A stretch of DNA of 64,000 bases from Streptomyces sp. NRRL WC-3605 (lineage in GTDB: Bacteria; Actinomycetota; Actinomycetes; Streptomycetales; Streptomycetaceae). The notes beneath the pieces are model-generated. The model searched no databases. It was not told the DNA's origin and saw only the letters and a list, made by a program, of their open reading frames with translations. Below, one piece after another: positions 1 to 8,640 of the stretch. The translations under genes were made by a program, and so were the position numbers. Every line of letters begins with the position of its first letter. Position 1 is the stretch's first letter. Location of the stretch: contig NZ_LLZN01000042.1 of the NCBI RefSeq assembly GCF_001509795.1, forward strand, positions 1 to 64,000. Reading direction: 5' to 3'.

Positions 1-55
1 GTGGGTTCATCGCCCTGGGCGAGGATGTCACCGCCTACGTCGAGCAGATCGATCG

Positions 56-521
56 ATGCCGGGGCCAGGTGAGACACCAGTTCTTCGAGTTGGCGGGTGT
101 TCCCCTCGGCGCCGTGGTGTGCCGCCCTTCCTTCGGAAGGAGGTGAAGCGGCACCTCGACTCGTTCGCCGAGAAGGGTCCGGACGGGTTGGTCTTTGCGG
201 GAGAGAAGGGAGCGGCCTTCCGGCGTACGACCTTCGGGCGGAGGTGGCGGCGGGCTCGCGAGGTAGCCGGTCTCCCGGACGGCTTCCGCTTCTACGACCT
301 CCGCCACACCGGGCACACCCTGTCGACCCGTTCGGGCGCCACCCTCCGGGACACGATGGTGCGTGCCGGCCAGTCCTCCGAGAAGGCGGCGCTGATCTAT
401 CAGCACTCCGGACCGGCAACGGGAGGTCGCCGCCGGGCTCGACGACCTCGTACGCGCCGAGCGTGCGAAGCACCACACCGGCGACCGTGCGCACCACAGG
501 GAGGAGCCGTCGGTGGGCTAA
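56..521 (+). pseudogene. Tyrosine integrase remnant (C-terminal part, frameshifted)
   Basis: Leftover catalytic end of a phage- or plasmid-type tyrosine recombinase. The frame open from 56 shows the box signature DLRHTGHT (about residues 81-88, including the catalytic Arg) and ends with the tyrosine region LIYQHS. One extra G at 412-413 breaks the frame just after YQHS. The expected C-terminal tail (REVAAGLDDLVRAER) continues in the next frame to a TAA at 519-521. The N-terminal core-binding domain is missing. The bases before about 110 encode an unrelated in-frame scrap that I do not recognise. The remnant lies 78 bp from the 3' end of a tRNA gene, the usual target of such integrases. It should be non-functional. 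Confidence 0.75.
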
Positions 522-565
522 TGGCGCGGTTGTGGTGCGGCACCCGCTCGCCGGTCTGGACAACA

Positions 566-594
566 AAACCCCCGGGTCGATGACCTGGGGGTTT
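566..594 (-). terminator. Rho-independent terminator of tRNA-Gly
   Basis: An inverted repeat AAACCCCC...GGGGGTTT with an inner GGT/ACC pairing lies just after the 3' end of the tRNA on the minus strand. Read on that strand, it is followed by a T-rich GTTTTGTTG tail. Confidence 0.7.
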
Positions 595-598
595 CGCA

Positions 599-672
599 TG
601 GAGCGGGTGACGAGAATCGAACTCGCGCTCTCAGCTTGGGAAGCTGATGTTCTACCATTAAACTACACCCGC
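599..672 (-). tRNA. tRNA-Gly (anticodon CCC), CCA encoded
   Basis: Cloverleaf on the minus strand. The acceptor GCGGGTG pairs with CACCCGC. The anticodon stem TCAGC/GCTGA holds the loop TTCCCAA, giving anticodon CCC (reads GGG). The T arm contains GTTCGATTC. Discriminator T is followed by an encoded CCA at 601-599. The gene is 74 nt with a hairpin terminator directly downstream. An integrase remnant faces its 3' end, so this tRNA may have served as an attB site. Confidence 0.95.
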
Positions 673-958
673 GTAAGACGCCCGATCCGGGGTAACCGGA
701 GGGGGTGTCCGATCGCCTCGTCACTCTACCTCATCTCCGGGCCCGGGCGCTGTCGCGTCGGGGCCTGAGTGCTTTTCAGGGCGTGGACGCGACTGCGGGG
801 CGCCGGAGTTGAGGCGTACCGTGGAGGGGTGGAAGAGGGTCCCGGGCGGGGTCGGAGTGCCGCCTGGAGGGCCGTCCCTTTGATCCCGTAATGTGGCCTC
901 GCGTCGCCCGGCAGGCAGCAGCCGGGCGCGGCTCTTGGGGAAGGGACTCTAGGACTTG
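673..958. other. Intergenic gap, no gene recognised
   Basis: About 285 bp between the tRNA 5' end and the next coding start. It should contain the tRNA promoter (minus strand) and the leader of the small zinc-ribbon gene (plus strand). I see no convincing open frame, repeat or RNA structure. Confidence 0.5.
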
Positions 959-1117
959 ATGGAGCGCACCGTCGTCCAGTGTGCCGATGGGCACGTGTTC
1001 AGCACCGCGTCGTTCCCGATGCAGCAGGCCGACCGGCTCGGCCCCGGCCGGCTCGTCCGATGTCCCCGCTGTGCCCGGCTCCGCAGCGCGGTGCCGGTCC
1101 AGGTGGAGAAGCGGTAG
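959..1117 (+). CDS. Small zinc-ribbon-like protein (52 aa)
   Basis: A 52-residue protein starting MERTVVQCADGHVFSTAS. It has a Cys-x2-Gly-His pair near residue 8 and a CPRC pair near residue 37, the layout of a small zinc ribbon. AGGA sits four bases before the ATG and GAAGGGA lies further upstream. I recall similar short proteins next to dcd in streptomycetes, but cannot name a function. It lies about 80 bp upstream of dcd on the same strand. It was chosen on start context and the paired cysteines. Exact role unknown. Confidence 0.7.
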   Translation: MERTVVQCADGHVFSTASFPMQQADRLGPGRLVRCPRCARLRSAVPVQVEKR

Positions 1118-1161
1118 CCGACGTACGGACAGGGCAGGCGTGGGGCGCGCGGACGGTGCGG

Positions 1162-1192
1162 TTGTGGCCGGTACGCGCGCCTTGCGTATCCT
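1162..1192 (+). promoter_or_regulatory. Candidate dcd promoter (leaderless type)
   Basis: TTGTGG at 1162-1167 and TATCCT at 1187-1192 are separated by 19 bp. The -10 matches TANNNT and ends six bases before the GTG of dcd. There is no Shine-Dalgarno sequence. This spacing would put the transcript start at or next to the start codon. Confidence 0.45.
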
Positions 1193-1198
1193 CGGGGC

Positions 1199-1774
1199 GT
1201 GCTTCTCTCAGACAAGGACATCCGGGCCGAGATCGACGCCGGGCGGGTACGGATCGATCCCTACGACCACTCCATGGTGCAGCCGTCCAGCATCGACGTA
1301 CGGCTGGACCGGTACTTCCGGGTGTTCGAGAACCACCGGTACCCGCACATCGACCCCTCCATCGAGCAGGCGGACCTCACGCGGCTGGTGGAGCCGGAGG
1401 GCGACGAGCCGTTCATCCTGCACCCCGGGGAGTTCGTGCTGGCCTCCACGTACGAGGTCATCACGCTGCCCGACGACCTCGCCTCGCGGCTGGAGGGCAA
1501 GTCCTCCCTCGGACGGCTCGGGCTCGTCACGCACTCGACCGCCGGGTTCATCGACCCGGGGTTCAGCGGACACGTCACCCTGGAGCTGTCGAACCTCGCC
1601 ACGCTGCCGATCAAGCTGTGGCCCGGCATGAAGATCGGGCAGCTGTGCATGTTCCGGCTGACCTCGCCCGCCGAGTTCCCCTACGGCAGCGAGCGGTACG
1701 GGTCGCGGTACCAGGGGCAGCGCGGGCCGACCGCGTCCCGGTCCTTCCAGAACTTCCATCGGACCCAGGTGTGA
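1199..1774 (+). CDS. dcd: dCTP deaminase
   Basis: Deaminates dCTP to dUTP for thymidylate synthesis in the cytosol. The 191-residue protein shows the family blocks [13 protein letters not shown] (97-109) and [21 protein letters not shown] split over 112-132, where Glu129 is the expected catalytic glutamate. Length and sequence match the actinobacterial form. In Mycobacterium tuberculosis that form is bifunctional (dCTP deaminase and dUTPase), so this protein may also release dUMP. The GTG start has no ribosome site but follows a well-placed -10 box. A phosphoribosyltransferase gene begins 7 bp after its stop, suggesting co-transcription in a nucleotide metabolism unit. Confidence 0.97.
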   Translation: MLLSDKDIRAEIDAGRVRIDPYDHSMVQPSSIDVRLDRYFRVFENHRYPHIDPSIEQADLTRLVEPEGDEPFILHPGEFVLASTYEVITLPDDLASRLEGKSSLGRLGLVTHSTAGFIDPGFSGHVTLELSNLATLPIKLWPGMKIGQLCMFRLTSPAEFPYGSERYGSRYQGQRGPTASRSFQNFHRTQV

Positions 1775-1781
1775 GGACGGC

Positions 1782-2297
1782 ATGAGCGACGCCCCCGTAC
1801 GGGAGAACCTGACCTACGAGCGCTTCGGCACCGCCGTCCGCGAGCTGGCACAGACCATCGCCGACGACGGGTACCAGCCGGACATCGTGCTGAGCATCGC
1901 CCGGGGCGGCGTCTTCGTCGCCGGCGGCCTCGCGTACGCGCTCGACTGCAAGAACCTGCACCTGGTGAACGTCGAGTTCTACACCGGCGTCGGGACCACG
2001 CTGGAGATGCCGGTCATGCTGGCGCCCGTCCCGAACGCGATCGACTTCACCGACAAGAAGGTACTGATCGCGGACGACGTCGCCGACACCGGCAAGACGC
2101 TCAAGCTCGTCCACGACTTCTGCGTCGAGCACGTCGCCGAGGTCCGCTCCGCCGTGATCTACGAGAAGTCCCACTCCCTCGTGAAGTGCGAGTACGTCTG
2201 GAAGCGCACGGACGACTGGATCAACTTCCCGTGGAGCGTTCTGCCTCCCGTACACAAGTCGGGGGACGTCCCGAAGGGGAACACGGAAGCCCTCTGA
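1782..2297 (+). CDS. Phosphoribosyltransferase
   Basis: Type I phosphoribosyltransferase of 171 residues with the PRPP-binding loop VLIADDVADTGKTL at about 94-107 and an upstream IARGGVFVAGGL segment typical of xanthine/hypoxanthine-guanine-type enzymes. It probably transfers phosphoribose to a purine or related base, but the substrate cannot be fixed from sequence. It begins 7 bp after dcd, so the two are likely one transcription unit for nucleotide salvage. The start ATG follows GAGGACGGC. Confidence 0.9.
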   Translation: MSDAPVRENLTYERFGTAVRELAQTIADDGYQPDIVLSIARGGVFVAGGLAYALDCKNLHLVNVEFYTGVGTTLEMPVMLAPVPNAIDFTDKKVLIADDVADTGKTLKLVHDFCVEHVAEVRSAVIYEKSHSLVKCEYVWKRTDDWINFPWSVLPPVHKSGDVPKGNTEAL

Positions 2298-2329
2298 CCG
2301 GCACCGCCGGGCGCCGGGGCCGCGCCCGG

Positions 2330-2998
2330 TCAGGCGGGGAAGTGACGCCACCTGCCCTCGGAGACGACCTCGACCGCACCGTCGGCGACCGTGATGGCGG
2401 TGTCGTCGTCGATCGCGTACGCGGGGTTCGGGAGGCCGGCTGCCCACTTCTCCGCCTCCGCCATGGTGTTCTCCGGCAGGTCCGGGTGATCCACGTGCGG
2501 GAAGATCGAGAAGTCGACGACGCCCAGCGCGCTGTCGTCCCCGGTGGGCGCCGTCCACTCGACGAAGTACTCGCCGATGCGAGGGGTCATCGCCATGCTC
2601 CCGGCGCTCAGCCCCACCCACACCTTCCCGCCCCACGACGGCAGCAGCTCCGCCAGGCCGGACTCCCGCATCCAGTGGGCCAGGTACAGCGCGTCGCCGC
2701 CGTTCACCAGCAGGACGTCCGCCTCCTGGACCCAGGGGACCCAGCGCTCCGCACCGATGCTGGGCAGCGCGGTGAGCTCCAGCACTCCCAGGGACTTCCA
2801 GCCCAGGTCGCACATGGGCAGGGGGGACTGCCCACTGATGAACCGCCAGGCCCCGGCAGGACTGCCCATGGGGTGCCCGTACCCCGCGGTGGGGACGCAC
2901 AGGGCGTCGGACTCGGCGATCGGCTTGCCCAGCAGCCGGACGAGCGCGTCCCGGATGCTCGGGTTGGTGATGCCCGCCGCCGTAAGAAGAAGCTTCAC
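2330..2998 (-). CDS. Peptidase S51 family protein (PepE-like)
   Basis: Serine peptidase-like protein of 222 residues in the dipeptidase E / cyanophycinase fold. The nucleophile elbow GLSAGSMAM lies at 129-137 (Ser131) and NGGDALYL at 99-106 forms the preceding loop. Family members cleave Asp-X dipeptides; the exact substrate here is unknown. I take the GTG at 2998 as start because AGGAG sits five bases before it. An in-frame ATG at 3013 lacks this spacing. It is cytosolic with no signal peptide. It is transcribed toward the nucleotide genes and ends 32 bp from them. Confidence 0.88.
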   Translation of the reverse strand: MKLLLTAAGITNPSIRDALVRLLGKPIAESDALCVPTAGYGHPMGSPAGAWRFISGQSPLPMCDLGWKSLGVLELTALPSIGAERWVPWVQEADVLLVNGGDALYLAHWMRESGLAELLPSWGGKVWVGLSAGSMAMTPRIGEYFVEWTAPTGDDSALGVVDFSIFPHVDHPDLPENTMAEAEKWAAGLPNPAYAIDDDTAITVADGAVEVVSEGRWRHFPA

Positions 2999-3125
2999 GA
3001 TGACTCCTGACACGAGTGCGAGGGAGCGGTCCGACGGGTGGACCGGGGAACACCTCGAAACTCATCGCCGGGCGGGCGGGAGGGCGGCGGATCGCCAGGG
3101 CGTCCACGTACCGGGAGCCGAGAGA

Positions 3126-3162
3126 AAGGGGCCCTCGCCGGCGATCGCGGCAGGGGCCCCTT
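3126..3162 (-). terminator. Hairpin terminator after the Yip1-like gene
   Basis: AAGGGGCCC pairs with AGGGGCCCCTT across a GC-rich loop, 16 bp downstream of the stop of the membrane protein gene on the minus strand. Confidence 0.55.
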
Positions 3163-3177
3163 CCGTGGGCTGTGGGG

Positions 3178-4071
3178 CTAGAAGGTGCCCAGTTTCACGA
3201 TCGACAGGAGGGCGACCAGCTGGATCGCGCTCGCGCCCAGGGCCTTCGGCCAGGGGAGGTCGTGGGACTTGGAGACCATCAGGGTGAGCAGGGCGCCGCC
3301 CGCCACCCAGGTGACCCAGCCGAGGATCTGGACGAAGGAGGCGTCGCCGCCCGCGAACATCGCGACGATCAGGCGCGGGGCGTCCGTGAGGGACATGATC
3401 AGCATGGAGAGGCCGACCGTGGGCTGCCAGGCGCCGTCGCCGCCGAGCTGGCGGGCCAGGGTGTGGGTGACGACGCCCAGGACGAACGCCGACAGGACCA
3501 TGGCGACGGCGGTGGTCAGGACGATCGGGATGGCGTTGGAGAGGGTCGCGTTGATCGCGTCCTCGCGTGCGCCGTCGAAGCCGAAGACCGCGAGAAGGCC
3601 GTAGAGGAACGTCACGATCAGGGCGGGGCCCCACATCGCGTAGTCCCGCATCCGCAGGAACGTCTGCTGGGGCGAGAGGATCACGCCGCGCAGCAGGTCC
3701 TTCCAGTGCAGGCGGGGGCCGATCGGGCCGGCCGGGGCCGTGCCCGCGCGGTAGGTGTCGCCCTGCGTGTACGGGTCCTCGCCGACGGAGAACGCCTGGG
3801 TGTGACCGGGGTTGTTCGCCGCGTACGGGTCGGCGGGCGCGTGCGGGTAGCCGCCGTCGCCGAAGTACTCCGGCTCGCCGTGGTTCGCGGGACCGGGGCC
3901 GTAGCCGCCGTGCCCGCCGCCGTGCGCCTGCGGCCAGCCGCCTCCGCCGCCCGAGCCGCCGTACGGCTGCTGCGGCGGCGGAGGGTAGCCGTACGACGGT
4001 CCCTGGGGCGTCTGCTGCGTGTGCGGGGTGCCGTTGTTCCTGCCGCCCCGTCCGATCCTGAATCCAGCCAC
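3178..4071 (-). CDS. Yip1-family membrane protein with Gly/Pro-rich N terminus
   Basis: Integral membrane protein of 297 residues. The first ~130 residues are low-complexity Gly, Pro, Tyr and Gln. After the segment PRLHWKDLLRGVILSPQQTF come about five hydrophobic helices typical of the Yip1 domain. The function of bacterial Yip1 proteins is not established. I choose GTG at 4071 (protein beginning VAGFRIGRGG) over an in-frame ATG at 4098 because the VAGFRIGRGG start is what I recall for streptomycete relatives; neither has a strong ribosome site. It is flanked by hairpins on both sides, so it is probably monocistronic. Confidence 0.88.
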   Translation of the reverse strand: MAGFRIGRGGRNNGTPHTQQTPQGPSYGYPPPPQQPYGGSGGGGGWPQAHGGGHGGYGPGPANHGEPEYFGDGGYPHAPADPYAANNPGHTQAFSVGEDPYTQGDTYRAGTAPAGPIGPRLHWKDLLRGVILSPQQTFLRMRDYAMWGPALIVTFLYGLLAVFGFDGAREDAINATLSNAIPIVLTTAVAMVLSAFVLGVVTHTLARQLGGDGAWQPTVGLSMLIMSLTDAPRLIVAMFAGGDASFVQILGWVTWVAGGALLTLMVSKSHDLPWPKALGASAIQLVALLSIVKLGTF

Positions 4072-4145
4072 GTCTTCGAACGTACCTGGTCCTGGCAAAC
4101 GGCGTGCCGGGCCCCGGGGTTAGGGCCCGGCTTTGCTGCCGAGCT

Positions 4146-4182
4146 GTGACATCCCCTAGGGGGTGCCCCGAGGGGATGTCAC
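4146..4182 (-). terminator. Terminator after first FG-GAP gene
   Basis: A perfect 12-bp stem GTGACATCCCCT / AGGGGATGTCAC with a 13-nt loop lies 12 bp beyond the stop of the minus-strand FG-GAP gene. Confidence 0.75.
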
Positions 4183-4193
4183 GGGGGACGCCG

Positions 4194-5642
4194 TCAGCGG
4201 AGCATGTCCTGGCCGAGGCGCAGGTAGCCCGACGGCAGACCCAGCGAGCCGGGGCCGAAGCTGGTCGCGTTCGTCGTGGTCACGCCGGTGGCGGAGCCGC
4301 GCAGGCTGTAGATCGAGCCCGCCGGGTGGTTCTCGCCGTCGGCGCCGACGGACAGGTCGGCCCGGCCGTCGCCGGTCAGGTCGGACAGGCGGACGGAGGC
4401 GCCGAAGCGGTCGGCGGACTCGGCGGTGCCGGGGACGCCGGCCGTGTTCTGGGTGAAGGTCTTCGCGCCGGTCGCGGTCAGGCCGGCGGCGGAGCCCCGG
4501 AGCACGGTGACGCTGCCGGCGATCTCGGCGTCGCCGATCGTCTCGTGCAGGGTGCCGACGGCGAGGTCGGCGTAGCCGTCCTTGTCGATGTCGCCGAGGG
4601 AGAGCGCGTTGCCGAACCAGTCGCCTTCCTCGTCGGCGCCCGGGACGCCGGGGGTGTCCTGGTCGATCGTCGTCTGGGCGCGGGTGCTGATGCCGTTCGG
4701 GGTGCCGAGGTAGGCGCTGACGGAGCCGCCGAGGCTCTTCACGCCGTCGCCGTAGGTCGAGGTGACGATGTCGTCGTAGCCGTCGCCGTTGAGGTCGCCG
4801 GTGGCGGCGATCTCGTAGGCGCCGTTGACCAGGAGGGTCTGGCGGGTCAGGCCGGAAGGGGATCCCAGGTAGACGAAGGCGCCGTCGTCGTAGGTCTCGT
4901 CCTGGGTGCCGCTGATGACCAGGTCGTCGGTGCCGTCACCGTTGACGTCGCCTGCGGCGAGGCTCTGGGAGCCGTAGATGGAGCCGGTGTGCAGGTCGGT
5001 GGTGAGGGCCTCGCGGGACGCGGCGCCCGACGCCTTCAGGAAGCCGCCCTTGTGGATCCAGACGTCCTTGCCCGTGCTGCCGACGGCGAGGTCGGCCTTG
5101 CCGTCGCCGGTGAAGTCGCCGACGGTCAGGGACATGCCGTACTCGTCGTGGGCGGAGGGTGCGCCGTCGGGGACGGACTGGCCGCCGGACAGGCCGTTCT
5201 TGCCGCCCCAGACGATCGCGACGCCGCCGCCGTCCACGTCCGAGTCGACGTCCTCGCCGGGGCTGGCGATCACGAGGTCGGCGTAGCCGTCCCGGTTGAG
5301 GTCGCCGGACGCGAGGGCCTTGCCGAAGCGGTCGCCCTGCTCGGCGGTGCCGGGGACGCCCGCGGTGTTCTGCGTGATCATCGTGCGGTTGGAGGCGCTG
5401 ATGCCGTTCTTGGAGCCGTAGGTGACGACGACGGCGCCCGCGTCGGTCTTGCCGCCGACCGGGGTGTACGGCGCCGCCGTCGCGAGGTCGCGGTAGCCGT
5501 CGCCGTTGAAGTCGTCCGCGTACTTCGCGGGCGCGGCGGCCGCCGGGGCCGCGGTCAGCAGCGGGGCGGCGGTCAGGGTCGCGGCGACGGTGGCCGTGGC
5601 GAGCGCGAGGGAGTGGAGGCGCTTGCGGTGGTGCCGGAGCAT
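4194..5642 (-). CDS. Secreted FG-GAP repeat protein 1
   Basis: Exported protein of 482 residues with a signal peptide (basic MLRHHRKRLH, hydrophobic core, Ala-rich cleavage region to about residue 37). Seven calcium-loop FG-GAP repeats follow, for example DFNGDGYRDL, DLNRDGYADL, DFTGDGKADL, DVNGDGTDDL, DLNGDGYDDI, DIDKDGYADL and DLTGDGRADL. Seven repeats predict a seven-bladed integrin-type beta-propeller that binds calcium. GGAGA sits six bases before the ATG at 5642. It is the last of three tandem paralogs on the same strand. The ligand is unknown; extracellular binding or adhesion is an inference from the family. Confidence 0.92.
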   Translation of the reverse strand: MLRHHRKRLHSLALATATVAATLTAAPLLTAAPAAAAPAKYADDFNGDGYRDLATAAPYTPVGGKTDAGAVVVTYGSKNGISASNRTMITQNTAGVPGTAEQGDRFGKALASGDLNRDGYADLVIASPGEDVDSDVDGGGVAIVWGGKNGLSGGQSVPDGAPSAHDEYGMSLTVGDFTGDGKADLAVGSTGKDVWIHKGGFLKASGAASREALTTDLHTGSIYGSQSLAAGDVNGDGTDDLVISGTQDETYDDGAFVYLGSPSGLTRQTLLVNGAYEIAATGDLNGDGYDDIVTSTYGDGVKSLGGSVSAYLGTPNGISTRAQTTIDQDTPGVPGADEEGDWFGNALSLGDIDKDGYADLAVGTLHETIGDAEIAGSVTVLRGSAAGLTATGAKTFTQNTAGVPGTAESADRFGASVRLSDLTGDGRADLSVGADGENHPAGSIYSLRGSATGVTTTNATSFGPGSLGLPSGYLRLGQDMLR

Positions 5643-5697
5643 GTGAGGTCTCCTGCGGTGTCGGGATGGCCCGTGGGGGTCCGGGTGGTGGGTCGGG

Positions 5698-7131
5698 TCA
5701 GCCGGCCAGGACGTCGCCGAAGTAGGCGAGGCCGGAGGCGCCGCCGACCGTGGTGCTGCCGAAGGACTTGGCGCCGGTGGCGGTGACGCCGGAGGAGGTG
5801 CCGCGCAGCGTCCAGACGGAGCCGGCGCCGTCGTTCTCGCCGCGGGCGCCGGCGACGAGCTCCGCGCGGCCGTCCTTGCTGGCGTCGGTGAGCAGGACGG
5901 AGTGGCCGAAGTAGTCGTAGGACTCGGCGGTGCCGGGGACACCGCTCGTGTCCTGCGTGAACGACTTGGAGCCGGTGCCGGTCAGGCCGGAGGAGGAGCC
6001 GCGCAGGACGACGACCGATCCGGCGTCCCGCTTGCTGCCGAGGTCCTCCTCGGCGACGCCGACCGCGATGTCGGTGTAGCCGTCGCCGTTGGTGTCGCCG
6101 GCGTCCAGGCTCCAGCCGAAGGCGTCGTTCTCCTCGGAGGCGCCGGGCACGTTCGCGGTGTCCTGCGTGATGCGGACCGGCGTGCGGGTGCTCAGGCCGC
6201 CGGCCGCGCCGTAGGTCACGGTGACGGCGCCGCCGAGGCCGCCGTTGGGCTCGTCGGCGGACTTCTCCATGAAGTTGCCGGTGACGATGTCGCCGTAGCC
6301 GTCCTTGTCGACGTCGCCGATGACGGACGCGTAGCCGCCCGCGACCTTGGCGCCGGGGGTGAGGCCGGAGGCCGAGCCCTTGTAGAGGACGCCGCGGGTG
6401 CGGTAGCCGCCGCTGTACTCCTCCTGGCCCATGACGAGCAGGTCGGTACGGCCGTCGCCGGTGACGTCGCCGGAGGTGATCTGGTCGGCGTTGATGCCGG
6501 TCTGCTCGTTGGTGTCGATGCCGGTGAGCGCGGCGGCCTTGCCGGTGCGGGTCAGCGGGCCCTTGAAGATGTTCAGCTCCGGGTAGGCCAGGTTCACCGC
6601 GGCGAGGTCGGTGGCGCCGTCGCCGTCGAAGTCGCCGGTGGCCACGGACCAGCCCAGCTCGCTGCGGTACTCGGGCAGCGGGGAGGAGACGTCGGTGCCG
6701 GACGTGACGCCGCTGGCGCCGCCCCACAGCACGGTGAGGGCGCCGAAGTCGTCGGTGGAGCCGATCCGTTCGCCGTGCACGCCGACGACGATGTCGGTGT
6801 AGCCGTCACCGTCGAGATCACCGGTGGTGACGCGGTCGCCGAAGTAGTCGCCGCTCTCGGGGACGCCGGGGATGCCGGCGGTGTCCTGGCTGATGATCTG
6901 CCGCTTGCCGGTGTTCGGGCCGCTGGAGCTGCCGTAGACGACGGCGACGTAGCCGGCCTTGCTCTTGCCGGCGACCTTGGCGAGGGGCGCGCCGATGACG
7001 GTGTCGCGGTAGCCGTCGCCGTTGATGTCGCCGGCCAGGCCCGAGGGGGCGGCGGTGGCCGTGGTGGCCGGGAGCGCGGTCAGCAGGCCCGTGGTGAGGG
7101 CCGCCGCCAGCAGGACGCTGCGCTTGCGCAC
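5698..7131 (-). CDS. Secreted FG-GAP repeat protein 2
   Basis: Paralog of its two neighbours, 477 residues. The signal peptide begins MRKRSVLLAAALTTG and probably ends near AATAAP. Seven FG-GAP loops are visible: DINGDGYRD, DLDGDGYTD, DFDGDGATD, DVTGDGRTD, DVDKDGYGD, DTNGDGYTD and DASKDGRAE, the last being degenerate. A seven-bladed calcium-binding propeller in the extracellular space is expected. Start is GTG at 7131 preceded by AGGGGA. The gap to the next gene downstream is 55 bp, so co-transcription is possible. No wall-sorting signal is present. Confidence 0.92.
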   Translation of the reverse strand: MRKRSVLLAAALTTGLLTALPATTATAAPSGLAGDINGDGYRDTVIGAPLAKVAGKSKAGYVAVVYGSSSGPNTGKRQIISQDTAGIPGVPESGDYFGDRVTTGDLDGDGYTDIVVGVHGERIGSTDDFGALTVLWGGASGVTSGTDVSSPLPEYRSELGWSVATGDFDGDGATDLAAVNLAYPELNIFKGPLTRTGKAAALTGIDTNEQTGINADQITSGDVTGDGRTDLLVMGQEEYSGGYRTRGVLYKGSASGLTPGAKVAGGYASVIGDVDKDGYGDIVTGNFMEKSADEPNGGLGGAVTVTYGAAGGLSTRTPVRITQDTANVPGASEENDAFGWSLDAGDTNGDGYTDIAVGVAEEDLGSKRDAGSVVVLRGSSSGLTGTGSKSFTQDTSGVPGTAESYDYFGHSVLLTDASKDGRAELVAGARGENDGAGSVWTLRGTSSGVTATGAKSFGSTTVGGASGLAYFGDVLAG

Positions 7132-7230
7132 GGTCGGGTCCCCTTTCGAGAGGGAGGAGTTCGGGAGTGGAGAGCGGGAGCGGGGCGCGTCACCGGGCGG
7201 GACGTCGCCCGGCGATCACCGGGCCGGACG

Positions 7231-8640
7231 TCACTGGGCGATCACCATGCCGAAGTAGTAGCCCTTCACGGAGACGCCGACGGCGGTGATGCCCTGGGCA
7301 CCGCTGGTGGAAAGGCCGGTGGCGGAGCCGCGCAGGGTCCAGACGCCGCCGGTGCCGTTCTCGCCGTCGACGCCGACGGTGAGGTCGGCCCGGCCGTCCT
7401 TGGTGACGTCGGTGAGGTCGACGGCGGAACCGAAGCGGTCGCCGGTCTCGGCGCTGCCGGGGACGCCCGCGGTGTCCTGGGTGTACGACTTCGCGCCGGA
7501 CGTCTTCAGCCCGGACGCCGAGCCGAACAGGACGGTGACCGAGCCCGCGTCCTTGGCCTTGTCGATGTCCTCTCCGGGGGCGCCCACGACGACGTCGGCG
7601 TAGCCGTCGCCGTTGATGTCGCCGGTGCTCAGGGCGGAGCCGAAGGAGTCGCCGGTCTCGCCGGAGCCGGGGACGTCCGTGGAGTCCTGGTGGATGACGG
7701 TCGGCTTCTGGGCGGGGTCGGGGCCGGTCGGGCCGCCGTACCAGACGGTGATCTGGCCGCCCTTGTGGCCGCCGGGCTTGTCGGCGTCCGGGTCGGAGGA
7801 GTCGCCGAGGACGAGGTCGCCGTAGCCGTCGCGGTTGATGTCGGCGATGGAACCGTGCAGGCCGTCGGCCTGGGCGAGTTCGCCGAACTTGTAGCTCGTA
7901 CCGGTCCAGCGGTAGGTGAGGACCGTCCCGCCGGGGTCGCCGTCCACCAGCATGGGGTAGACGCGTTCGGCCGCGCCGTCGCCGCTCAGGTCGCCGGCGA
8001 TGACGTCGTACGTCGTGCCGACCTCGCCGACGCGCTGGTGGCTGAGCGGGCCGCCGGTGCGGGTGAACGGGCCCTGGTAGAGGTGGGTGTGGTTCTGCCC
8101 GGTCAGCGTGACGTCGACGTCGCCGTCACCGTCGAAGTCGGCGGCCGCGGCACCCCACGAGTAGCCGCCGTACTGGGCGAGGCCGGACGGCTGGGGCAGG
8201 CCCTTGCCGCCGCTCAGGCCGGACTTGGAACCCCACAGGACGGTGCCGGAGCCGACACTCACGTTGGTGCCGACGGTCTCGCCGGACGCGCCGACGACGA
8301 GGTCGGAGTAGCCGTCGCGGTCGAGGTCGGCGGCCGCGAGGGAGGAGCCGAAGAGGTCGCCGGACTCGGCGGTGCCCGGGACGCCGGTGGAGTTCTGGGT
8401 GATCACGGCCTTGCGGCTCGCGGAGAGGCCCGAGGAGGAGCCGTACAGCACGATGACGGCGCCCGCGCAGGACTGGGAGCCGACCTGGGCGCACTGGGCG
8501 GACACGGCGACGTCGCGGTAGCCGTCGCCGTTGAAGTCACCGGCCAGCTTGGAGGGCGCGGCCGAGGCGCCGGTCGCGGGGAGCGCGGTGAGGAGGCCGG
8601 TGGTGAGGGTGGCGACGAGGAGGAGGGGGCGCTTGCGCAA
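7231..8640 (-). CDS. Secreted FG-GAP repeat protein 3
   Basis: First gene of the tandem trio, 469 residues, signal peptide MRKRPLLLVATLTTG close to that of paralog 2. Repeats: DFNGDGYRD, DLDRDGYSD, DFDGDGDVD, DLSGDGAAE (degenerate), DINRDGYGD, DINGDGYAD, DVTKDGRAD. A cysteine pair (AQCAQVGSQSC) near the first blade is absent from the other two and could form a disulfide. The start is a TTG at 8640 with GGAG eight bases upstream. No other in-frame start fits the signal peptide. Predicted extracellular calcium-binding propeller; partner unknown. Confidence 0.9.
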   Translation of the reverse strand: MRKRPLLLVATLTTGLLTALPATGASAAPSKLAGDFNGDGYRDVAVSAQCAQVGSQSCAGAVIVLYGSSSGLSASRKAVITQNSTGVPGTAESGDLFGSSLAAADLDRDGYSDLVVGASGETVGTNVSVGSGTVLWGSKSGLSGGKGLPQPSGLAQYGGYSWGAAAADFDGDGDVDVTLTGQNHTHLYQGPFTRTGGPLSHQRVGEVGTTYDVIAGDLSGDGAAERVYPMLVDGDPGGTVLTYRWTGTSYKFGELAQADGLHGSIADINRDGYGDLVLGDSSDPDADKPGGHKGGQITVWYGGPTGPDPAQKPTVIHQDSTDVPGSGETGDSFGSALSTGDINGDGYADVVVGAPGEDIDKAKDAGSVTVLFGSASGLKTSGAKSYTQDTAGVPGSAETGDRFGSAVDLTDVTKDGRADLTVGVDGENGTGGVWTLRGSATGLSTSGAQGITAVGVSVKGYYFGMVIAQ

